5,626 nucleotides of DNA, from assembly GCA_003218615.1 (NCBI GenBank), contig QHOD01000231.1:1-5626 (forward strand). Reading direction: 5' to 3'. Numbering within the stretch: the stretch's first letter is position 1; each line of letters opens with the position of its first letter. Made by a program: the position numbers and the translations under genes. Origin of the DNA: Verrucomicrobiota bacterium. Its GTDB lineage: Bacteria > Verrucomicrobiota > Verrucomicrobiia > Chthoniobacterales > UBA10450. A model generated the notes under the pieces. That model did not search any database. It was not told the origin of the DNA and saw only the letters and a list, made by a program, of their open reading frames with translations. Shown in pieces: positions 1-4,994 of this stretch.

Positions 1-1099
1 ACGCGACCCCAGTTGTGATCGCCAGTGTGGGCGACAGATTTCCGACGGCGTTGAAAGGCGTTTTCCACAACGGGAAGAGCTCAAAGCCCTCCCCACGGTT
101 TGTCTCCGGATAATCATTCTCGAGGCGTTGCGCGATCGCCGAAAGCTCGGCTTGCGCCTGTTGGCGGGTAATGCCCGGTTTCAAAAACGCGTAACCTTCA
201 ATCCAGCGCGCCCCGCGGTCTTCGAGCTTGTAGCCAGTCGAATCGAATGTCTCCTGCATCGACGTCGGCACCCAGAAGTTAAACGAGTATCCGATGAAAG
301 TGCCGTGAAATTTTTCCGGCGCGACGCCAATGATCGTGTGTTGAACGCCGTTGAGATATTGCGTTTTGCCGATGATCGCCGGGTCGCCCTTGTAACGGTC
401 CTGCCAGCTTAGGTAACTAATTACGGTGACCGGATGCGCATTGCGCCCCGTGCCTTCTTCCGGCCTGAAGCCGCGGCCGAGAATCGGTTTCACGCCAAGC
501 GCGTCCAAGTAATTCGCCGAAACCAATCCGCCTACCCAGCGTTCCGCCCGATCGCCCACGCTCAATGTCGTGCCCACGATCCGATCGACGATGAACGATT
601 CGAAAAGCGTTGAGTTCTTTTCCAAATCGACAAAGTCAGGATACGACAGTCCGTGGCCTTCCGTCGCGCCGCGTGTTGTCCCGCCTAGGGCGAACATTCG
701 GTCCTGGTGCGCGACGAGCGGATAGGGGCGAATCAGAATTCCTTCGATCCAGCTCAAGGCGGCTGCATTTGTGCCAATGCCAAGTGTGAGACAGAGAATT
801 GCCAGGATCGAGAATCCGGGATTGCGGAACAGCATTCGCATGCCGAAGCGCAAATCTTGAAGAAATTCGTCCGCCCATCGCCAGACGCGCTGTTCACGCG
901 CGACTTCTTTGACTTGCTCGATTCCGCCGAATTGTCGCAGCGCTGCGTTTCGCGCTTCGTGGGGCAACATGCCTGCGGCAATGTTCCGCTCAATCAGAAG
1001 ATCGAGATGCGCTTGCATCTCTTCGGTCATCTCGGCGTCGCGTTTGTTTTTTTGAAACAAACCGAGCAAGCGAGAGAACCAGGCGCGGAGTCGCGGCAT
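1..1099 (-). CDS. ADOP-family ABC transporter permease (MacB/FtsX-like), N-terminal part, cut by the window edge
   Basis: Inner-membrane permease of the MacB/FtsX superfamily, of the subtype often called acidobacterial duplicated orphan permease (ADOP). Reading the minus strand from the ATG at 1099 gives 366 open codons to the window edge. Residues 1-80 form a charged cytosolic prefix (MPRLRAWFSRLLGLF, then an HLDLLIERNIAAGM helix and EARNAALRQFGG), typical of PadR-linked ADOPs. DLRFGMRMLFRNPGF at about 82-96 leads into TM1 at about 96-118 (LGIGTNAA motif). Residues 130-345 match the MacB periplasmic core (LSYPDFVDL, VSANYLDALGVKPILGRGF, LNGVQHTIIGVAPEKFHG). The window ends about where TM2 should begin. 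Full-length relatives are about 800 residues with two MacB/FtsX units. The substrate is unknown, and no ATPase gene is visible here, as is usual for these orphan permeases. padR lies 6 nt upstream, so the two are probably cotranscribed. Confidence 0.9.
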   Translation of the reverse strand, partial: MPRLRAWFSRLLGLFQKNKRDAEMTEEMQAHLDLLIERNIAAGMLPHEARNAALRQFGGIEQVKEVAREQRVWRWADEFLQDLRFGMRMLFRNPGFSILAILCLTLGIGTNAAALSWIEGILIRPYPLVAHQDRMFALGGTTRGATEGHGLSYPDFVDLEKNSTLFESFIVDRIVGTTLSVGDRAERWVGGLVSANYLDALGVKPILGRGFRPEEGTGRNAHPVTVISYLSWQDRYKGDPAIIGKTQYLNGVQHTIIGVAPEKFHGTFIGYSFNFWVPTSMQETFDSTGYKLEDRGARWIEGYAFLKPGITRQQAQAELSAIAQRLENDYPETNRGEGFELFPLWKTPFNAVGNLSPTLAITTGVA

Positions 1100-1105
1100 A
1101 ATTTA

Positions 1106-1438
1106 TTAGCCTCCAGCGAGGACGAGATCGATCCCTTTGGTGATGCGGAGCCAATGCTCCTTTTCCGCAGCGAGTTGTTTCCGGCCGGCTGCGGTCAATT
1201 TGTAATACCGCGCTTTTCGATTGTTATCGGAAACGCCCCACTCGGCTTTAATCCACCCTTGCGCTTCCAAACGATAGAGCGCCGGGTAAAGCGAACCTTG
1301 CTCAACTCGCAGAATCTCTTTCGACATTTGCTCGATTCGATCCGCGATGGCGAGACCATGCTTTGGATCATGCTGAAGCGCTTTCAGGATCAGCATGTCG
1401 AGCGTGCCGTAAACGAGATCAGATTTTTCTTTGGCCAT
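1106..1438 (-). CDS. PadR-family transcriptional regulator
   Basis: Small cytosolic winged-helix DNA-binding protein of 110 residues, a normal length for the short PadR subfamily. The N-terminal winged helix is clear: LVYGTLDMLILKAL (helix 1, residues 8-21), HGLAIADRIEQMS (helix 2), then the signature VEQGSLYPALYRLEAQGWI (recognition helix, about 46-64) and the wing NRKARYYKLTAAGRKQL (about 73-89). The C-terminal helix (about 90-108) is the usual dimerisation arm. Its stop is 6 nt before an ADOP permease, a recurrent pairing in Acidobacteriota and Verrucomicrobiota, so it probably represses its own operon until a signal binds. Two similar palindromes upstream are the likely operators. The ATG at 1438 has no strong Shine-Dalgarno. 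The inducer cannot be read from the sequence. Confidence 0.93.
   Translation of the reverse strand: MAKEKSDLVYGTLDMLILKALQHDPKHGLAIADRIEQMSKEILRVEQGSLYPALYRLEAQGWIKAEWGVSDNNRKARYYKLTAAGRKQLAAEKEHWLRITKGIDLVLAGG
1110..1114 (-). promoter_or_regulatory. Shine-Dalgarno GGAGG for the ADOP permease, inside the end of padR
   Basis: On the minus strand GGAGG lies 10 nt before the permease ATG and is made from the last two glycine codons of padR. This decides the permease start at 1099 and suggests translational coupling of the two genes. Confidence 0.6.
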
Positions 1439-1451
1439 AATTTGTTTTGTT

Positions 1452-1468
1452 ACCTAGACAGTCTTGGT
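1452..1468 (-). promoter_or_regulatory. Candidate PadR operator 1, palindrome ACCTAGACAGTCTTGGT
   Basis: A 17-bp dyad centred on position 1460 with 7 of 8 base pairs matching, 14 bp upstream of the padR ATG. The left arm CCTAGAC recurs 37 bp further upstream. On the minus strand, TTGAAC (1477-1482) followed 18 bp later by TCTAGG (1453-1458) could be a weak promoter; if so, this site covers the -10 and would suit autorepression. The dyad is seen directly; its role is inference. Confidence 0.5.
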
Positions 1469-1489
1469 GCGAAATTGTTCAATCATTTG

Positions 1490-1504
1490 CCTAGACTGTC
1501 AAGA
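1490..1504 (-). promoter_or_regulatory. Candidate PadR operator 2, degenerate palindrome centred on 1497
   Basis: CCTAGACTGTCAAGA is a 15-bp dyad with 5 of 7 pairs matching. It shares CCTAGAC and GTC with the better palindrome 37 bp away. Two similar sites flanking a putative -35 fit cooperative PadR binding. It overlaps the end of the KMO remnant, so it may have arisen partly from, or been spliced onto, that decaying sequence. Confidence 0.35.
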
Positions 1505-1727
1505 GGAGTCTTGCTGATAATCGAAACAGAAAGATCGACAAGGCTAAGATCAACATCGCCACGAACGCCATGAGGCTCGCGTGAACGATGCGGTCTTGCC
1601 GCCGCGCACGACGGGCGGCGACGGATTAGGAGATGCAGGTAAGAGAAGAGTGAGGGATGAGTAAATGCGACGCGGTTTGTCGGTCGTCTCGATGAAGTTT
1701 TGGATGGCGAGAACAGCGCCTGCGCGG
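1491..1727 (-). pseudogene. Decayed 3' fragment of a second kynurenine 3-monooxygenase-like gene
   Basis: Minus-strand translation gives AARRARRQDRIVHASLMA (frame ending at the TAG at 1491-1493). This matches the C-terminal region AARRARLQDRIVYAGFMA of the intact KMO in this window at 14 of 18 positions, and is likewise followed by a hydrophobic tail. Just upstream, in another frame, VLAIQNFIETTDK matches KMO DLAIGNFIEMRDK. Between these blocks the fragment is about 64 nt shorter than KMO, which accounts for the frame change. A TAA (1626-1628) stands where KMO has the TAC tyrosine codon of RIPY. Nothing upstream of about 1727 resembles KMO; the TMEM175-type gene on the other strand begins there instead. 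No FAD-binding part remains, so it cannot be functional. Nucleotide identity of roughly 70% over the best block suggests an old duplication or a related paralogue rather than a recent copy. Confidence 0.75.
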
Positions 1728-1772
1728 GTTGCGACTTGCGAATGGCGAACTTGATTGCCATTGAAGCCGGAC

Positions 1773-2561
1773 ATGTGGCATGACTGGCGGCGCGTGAACA
1801 AACGGCACGAGGAGATTGCGTCGGCACTGCCGGCAGAGTTGGATTCGCTGCCGCGGCTGAAAGGGTTTCGTCTGCGCGGGCTGGAGATGACGCGGCTAGA
1901 AACCTTCATCGATGCCGCATTTGCTTTTGCCATCACCATGCTGGTCATCGCGGCCCAACAGGTGCCCGATGATATCGCGACGCTGCTGCGTGCATTCAGG
2001 AATGTGCCGACATTTCTCTGCAGCATCGCCGTGATCGGGATTTTCTGGCGGGGACATTGGTTATGGAGCCGACGTTACGGCCTCGAAGATGGCGCCTCGA
2101 TTTTCATCAGCTGGGCGATGCTCGTTACGATCCTGATTTACATCTATCCGCTGAAAGCAGTCTTTGGAGCGATGTGGTATTTTCTGAGCGATGGCCGGGT
2201 CGGCCAGACTCTCGGGCCCAGCACCGACGCGCAAGCGAGGATGCTGTTTGCCACCTACGCGGTTGGCTTTACCGCGATCGCGCTCGAAATCTGGTTGCTG
2301 AACCTGCGGGCCTGGCAATTGCGCGAGCCGTTACGGTTGAATCTGCGCGAACGGTTGTTGACGCTCGGCGAACTGAAGGGATGGAGTATCCCAACGGGCG
2401 TCGGGATTGTGTCGCTGATTTTGGCGCTGGTGTTGCCAAGAGAAAAGCTCGCCTGGAGCGGCTGGATTGATTTGTCGATGGCAATCCTCGTGCCCGTTTA
2501 TTCCATGTATCGCAAGCGGTCGATGGCAAAAGCGTTAGGGGAAGTGAAGGCCAAAAGCTGA
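1773..2561 (+). CDS. TMEM175 family (DUF1211) putative potassium channel
   Basis: Integral membrane protein of 262 residues from the ATG at 1773. The family signature is RLETFIDAAFAFAITMLVI (residues 41-59, TM1), a variant of the RxxxFSDAVFAIAxTLLV motif that lines the pore of TMEM175 channels; here the usual Ser is Ile. Further hydrophobic segments lie at about 78-98, 108-134, 156-181, 206-222 and 229-246. This gives six helices, the normal single-repeat architecture of bacterial TMEM175, which assembles as a tetramer conducting K+. The C-terminus is basic and cytosolic. An upstream TTG at 1755 would add six residues, but ATG is preferred. A later ATG at 1887 sits directly before the signature but would remove the conserved-looking FRLRGLE lead-in. 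No strong Shine-Dalgarno is visible. It converges on KMO and is not in an operon. K+ selectivity is inferred from the family only. Confidence 0.85.
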   Translation: MWHDWRRVNKRHEEIASALPAELDSLPRLKGFRLRGLEMTRLETFIDAAFAFAITMLVIAAQQVPDDIATLLRAFRNVPTFLCSIAVIGIFWRGHWLWSRRYGLEDGASIFISWAMLVTILIYIYPLKAVFGAMWYFLSDGRVGQTLGPSTDAQARMLFATYAVGFTAIALEIWLLNLRAWQLREPLRLNLRERLLTLGELKGWSIPTGVGIVSLILALVLPREKLAWSGWIDLSMAILVPVYSMYRKRSMAKALGEVKAKS

Positions 2562-2591
2562 TCCGCGTACGCCAAGGCTGCGGCGGACAGG
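2561..2591 (+). repeat. Dispersed GC-rich imperfect-palindrome repeat, copy 1
   Basis: The element begins at the last base of the TMEM175-type stop codon. Its blocks are ATCCGC, 3 nt, CGC, CAA, GGCT, 1 nt, CGGCG, then GACAGG. The outer arms TCCGC (2562-2566) and GCGGA (2583-2587) pair, and an inner GCC can pair with GGC. The same blocks recur at 3626 and 4133. There is no T-tract after it, so it is not a canonical intrinsic terminator, though a hairpin here could protect the 3' end of the transcript. Confidence 0.55.
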
Positions 2592-2601
2592 AACGCTGAA
2601 A

Positions 2602-2724
2602 ATGAAAAGCTTAAGCCGGTATTGAAAACTCAACCGCTGTGCGGTGACGATTGTCGCCGTAGTGTGGCTCGTCCAGGATCGCCGCATTGAAACCGTGGTG
2701 GACGAATACGAGCGAAAGATTTGA
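2602..2724 (+). pseudogene. Possible micro-ORF with an internal stop
   Basis: In the convergent gap, ATG at 2602, preceded by AGGA, opens MKSLSRY and then meets TGA (2623-2625). The same frame continues without interruption through KLNRCAVTIVAVVWLVQD and RRIETVVDEYERKI to TGA at 2722-2724. A hydrophobic stretch followed by a charged amphipathic tail resembles a small single-span protein, and TGA for TGG (Trp) would be a single-base nonsense change. Equally, 40 codons open by chance is not rare. I do not recognise the product. GTG at 2644 could be a restart. Confidence 0.2.
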
Positions 2725-2735
2725 GTGATTTCCGA

Positions 2736-4112
2736 CTAACGCGCGCCGAAATAAAACGTCAGTAGAACAGCGAGCAATATTAGAGCCATAAATCCGGCGT
2801 AAACGATTCGATCTTGCAGGCGCGCACGTCTTGCTGCCGTGGCGTAGGGGATCCGCGTGAACGTTACCATGGTGTAAAGCGGCACATAAACTCCAGGCAG
2901 CGCAGCTTCGAGGAAATGATCGAGTTTCTTTTTCGCGCGAAACGTCTTCGACGCAGTTTTGTCGCGCATCTCGATGAAGTTGCCAATCGCAAGATCAGCG
3001 AGCGCGTCGGTATTCTCTTTTCGCCGGGAGAAGTATTCCCTGAACGCGCGCTCGTGGTTCTCTGGAAATTTTTCCAGGCATTCGTCCAGCACGACACAAT
3101 CTTCGAACGCGGCGTTCATTCCCTGGCCGTAAAACGGCACGACCGCGTGGGCGGCGTCACCGACGAGCGCGACCTTGTCTTTGTAGAACCACGGCCCGCA
3201 GCGGATGGTCACGAGTGATCCGGTCGGATTTTGTCTGAAATCTTCGAGCAACGCCGGCATGAGCGGCACGGCATCGGGAAATTCTTCCCGGAAAAAGTCG
3301 CAGACTTCGTCGTCGGTCTTGGTAGTCGCGAAACTGCGCGGCCCTTCAAATTCCCAAAAGAGCGTGCATGTGAACGAGCCATCGGGATTCGGCAGTGCAA
3401 TCATCATGAAACTTCTGCGCGGCCAGATGTGGAGGGCGTTCTTTTCCATTTGCCAGGAACCATCCGGGCCGGGCGGAATCGTGAGTTCCTTGTAACCGTG
3501 GGCGAGATAGCTCTCGTCGTACTCGAACGCGGTGAGTTTTGTTTGCATCGATTGGCGCACAGCGGAAAACGCGCCATCGACGCCGATGACGGCGTCTCCG
3601 CGCGCGTGAATTACATTCGTAGGCGACCCGCCATCGCTGGGCTTCGGCGTCGCGGGCACACCTGAGTCTACAAAAGACGCGACGAGGTGAGCCGTTGCCG
3701 AGTCAAGATCGACATCGGTGCAGCGATGATTGAAATGGACCCGCACATTCGGATAACGCTGCGCCGCTTCAATCACGGTTGTGTTGAGCGCCGCGCGCCC
3801 GATCGAGTTGATGCATTTCTTTGGATCGACATCGTACGGCGCAAAATGCAGGGTTCCGGATTTATCGTGAATCATCCGGCCGCGCATCGGGATTGCGTGC
3901 CGTAATACGTCATCGGCGATGCCGAGTTGTTCGAGTGCGTGAATTCCCCGCGTCGAGACGGCGAGATTGATCGACCGTCCACCGACAATATTGCCTTCGC
4001 GTGGATCAGCCCGCCGCTCGTAAAGATCGACATCGTACCCGCGTCGCCCGAGGTACGCACCGAGCAATCCGCCAGCGAGTCCGCTACCGATGAGAATAAA
4101 CTTCGCTGGCAT
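2736..4112 (-). CDS. kmo: Kynurenine 3-monooxygenase (FAD-dependent)
   Basis: Flavoprotein hydroxylase converting L-kynurenine to 3-hydroxykynurenine with NADPH and O2, in tryptophan catabolism or the kynurenine route to quinolinate/NAD. 458 residues from the ATG at 4112; a GTG one codon upstream is possible. Visible motifs: Rossmann GSGLAG (9-14) with acidic end DLYERR, GGRSINLAVS (44-53), the FAD/NADPH motif VIGVDGAFSAVR (175-186), and GDAAHAVVPFYGQGMNAAFED (318-338). Substrate-site residues known for KMO are in place: Arg79 in GRMIH, Tyr93 in APYD, Asn378 in NFIEMRD and Tyr413 in PLYTMVTF. A hydrophobic C-terminal helix (about 434-455) suggests membrane association, as in KMO generally. 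Residues about 150-166 form an unusual Pro/Gly/Ser-rich loop that coincides with a dispersed repeat. No kynureninase or other pathway gene is adjacent, and no strong Shine-Dalgarno is seen. Confidence 0.93.
   Translation of the reverse strand: MPAKFILIGSGLAGGLLGAYLGRRGYDVDLYERRADPREGNIVGGRSINLAVSTRGIHALEQLGIADDVLRHAIPMRGRMIHDKSGTLHFAPYDVDPKKCINSIGRAALNTTVIEAAQRYPNVRVHFNHRCTDVDLDSATAHLVASFVDSGVPATPKPSDGGSPTNVIHARGDAVIGVDGAFSAVRQSMQTKLTAFEYDESYLAHGYKELTIPPGPDGSWQMEKNALHIWPRRSFMMIALPNPDGSFTCTLFWEFEGPRSFATTKTDDEVCDFFREEFPDAVPLMPALLEDFRQNPTGSLVTIRCGPWFYKDKVALVGDAAHAVVPFYGQGMNAAFEDCVVLDECLEKFPENHERAFREYFSRRKENTDALADLAIGNFIEMRDKTASKTFRAKKKLDHFLEAALPGVYVPLYTMVTFTRIPYATAARRARLQDRIVYAGFMALILLAVLLTFYFGAR
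3626..3656 (+). repeat. Dispersed GC-rich repeat, copy 3, inside the kmo coding sequence
   Basis: On the plus strand: ACCCGC, 3 nt, CGC, TG, GGCT, 1 nt, CGGCG, the same ordered blocks as the copies at 2561 and 4133. CCCGC (3627-3631) pairs with GCGGG (3652-3656) and GCGAC (3623-3627) with GTCGC (3649-3653), so a hairpin is possible. Translated on the minus strand it gives the KMO loop VPATPKPSDGGSP, with no stop and no frameshift. Confidence 0.5.
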
Positions 4113-4132
4113 CACGAAATTGTTAACCGCGA

Positions 4133-4165
4133 ATCCGCCTTCGCGCTAGGCTACGGCGCGACAAG
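4133..4165 (+). repeat. Dispersed GC-rich imperfect-palindrome repeat, copy 2
   Basis: Blocks ATCCGC, CTT, CGC, GCTA, GGCT, A, CGGCG, then CGACAAG. It lies 20 bp before the KMO ATG, inside its probable leader, on the KMO side of the divergent intergenic region. The right-hand end (GACA, 1 nt, G) is shared with copy 1. A hairpin here could affect KMO translation, but that is speculation; its position in a gap fits a REP-like element. Confidence 0.55.
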
Positions 4166-4203
4166 TAGCGCGGATATCACGGATTTTCAGATCAAGGAGC
4201 TCG

Positions 4204-4229
4204 CACAAAGTCCGGCAAGGACACAAAGT
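4204..4229 (+). repeat. Direct repeat CACAAAGT, 18 bp period
   Basis: CACAAAGT occurs at 4204-4211 and 4222-4229, just upstream of the MOSC-gene promoter in the divergent intergenic region. Two 8-bp half-sites about 1.7 helical turns apart could be a regulator site for either gene. No known motif is recognised. Confidence 0.25.
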
Positions 4230-4233
4230 ATCG

Positions 4234-4264
4234 TTGCCTAATGTTCTCAAAATGCCGATATAAT
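4234..4264 (+). promoter_or_regulatory. Probable sigma-70-type promoter of the MOSC gene
   Basis: A perfect -10 TATAAT lies at 4259-4264. TTGCCT (4234-4239) is the best -35, with a slightly long 19-bp spacer. Transcription would start near 4271, leaving a leader of about 20 nt that contains a weak AGG ribosome-binding site six bases before the ATG at 4291. Confidence 0.6.
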
Positions 4265-4290
4265 CGCTGTATTCTCTGAGATAGGTCGCG

Positions 4291-4938
4291 ATGAAAATCT
4301 TGTCAGTGAACATCGGATTGCCGAGGGAAGTGACTTGGCAAGGCAAGGTCGTCACGACGGGAATTTTCAAAAACGCGGTCAAGATGCCGGTGACGGTGCG
4401 CACGTTAAATCTGGATGGCGATCAGCAAGCGGATCTCACTGTTCACGGCGGCGTTGATAAAGCCGTGTATGCGTATCCGTCGGAGCATTACGGCTATTGG
4501 CGAGCCGAGTTGCGGGGAGTCGATCTGCCCTGGGGGATGTTTGGCGAAAATTTCACGACCGAGGGATTGCTTGAAGAAAACGTTTATATCGGAGACAGAT
4601 TTAGAATCGGTGAAACCGAGCTCATGGTCACGGAACCACGAATGCCCTGCTACAAGCTCGGCATAAAATTCGGACGCGCTGATATCATCAAGCGGTTTCT
4701 GGCCAGCCGTCGCACGGGTTTCTATTTTGCCGTGGCCCGCGAGGGGCGGGTAAGTGCTGGCGATGCGATCGAATTAATCGGGAGAGAGCAAAAAGAAATC
4801 AGCGTGGCCGATATTACTCGCATTTACGCTTTTGAAAACGACGACCTCACCGGACTGCGCCGAGTCGTCAGAGTGGAATCGCTTCCTGAAAATTGGAAGG
4901 GCTATTTTCAACATCAGCTCGAGAAGCGGGCTGGTTAG
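4291..4938 (+). CDS. MOSC domain protein, YiiM-like, with C-terminal 3-alpha domain
   Basis: Cytosolic 215-residue protein of the YiiM family, close to the family's usual length. The MOSC beta-barrel spans about residues 30-162: LDGDQQADLTVHGGVDKAVY (41-60), GMFGENFTTEG (82-92), VYIGDRFRIG (98-107) and TEPRMPCYKLG (114-124). The last holds the conserved cysteine (Cys120) thought to ligate molybdenum in MOSC proteins. The 3-alpha domain follows at about 168-212 (SVADITRIYA, then LPENWKGYFQHQL). E. coli YiiM takes part in molybdenum-cofactor-dependent reduction of N-hydroxylated base analogues such as 6-N-hydroxylaminopurine; a similar detoxifying role is inferred here. It stands alone, with its own promoter, divergent from kmo and convergent with the protease gene. 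The start is set by the ATG just after a short leader and by the typical N-terminus MKILSVNIGLPREV. Confidence 0.92.
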   Translation: MKILSVNIGLPREVTWQGKVVTTGIFKNAVKMPVTVRTLNLDGDQQADLTVHGGVDKAVYAYPSEHYGYWRAELRGVDLPWGMFGENFTTEGLLEENVYIGDRFRIGETELMVTEPRMPCYKLGIKFGRADIIKRFLASRRTGFYFAVAREGRVSAGDAIELIGREQKEISVADITRIYAFENDDLTGLRRVVRVESLPENWKGYFQHQLEKRAG

Positions 4939-4994
4939 TTCCAACGGGACGCCCAATCACATCCTGGCAACGCACAAGAGGTTGCACGATCCAC

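Noticed and set aside
707..1573. Long plus-strand open frame of 288 codons
   Set aside because: It is antisense to the well-supported ADOP permease and PadR genes and its translation resembles no protein family.
1550..2026. Minus-strand open frame of 158 codons opposite the channel gene
   Set aside because: Most of it is a shadow of the TMEM175-type gene; only its end (about 1660-1727) carries meaning, as part of the KMO remnant, which then changes frame.
2057..2470. Plus-strand frame of 137 codons inside the channel gene
   Set aside because: Arginine-rich out-of-frame translation of the TMEM175-type gene with no recognisable motif.
2561..2591. Repeat copy 1 as a rho-independent terminator for the channel gene
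   Set aside because: The stem is interrupted and no T-run follows; the same element occurs upstream of and inside kmo, which fits a dispersed repeat better.
3231..3665. Plus-strand frame of 144 codons within kmo
   Set aside because: Antisense to conserved KMO motifs; composition is that of a shadow frame.
4146..4403. Minus-strand frame covering the divergent gap and the start of the MOSC gene
   Set aside because: It runs antisense to the MOSC N-terminus and its promoter, with no family features.
4967..4985. GCAAC/GTTGC hairpin between the MOSC gene and the protease gene as a terminator
   Set aside because: Only a 5-bp stem with a 9-nt loop and no T-tract on either strand; too weak to call.
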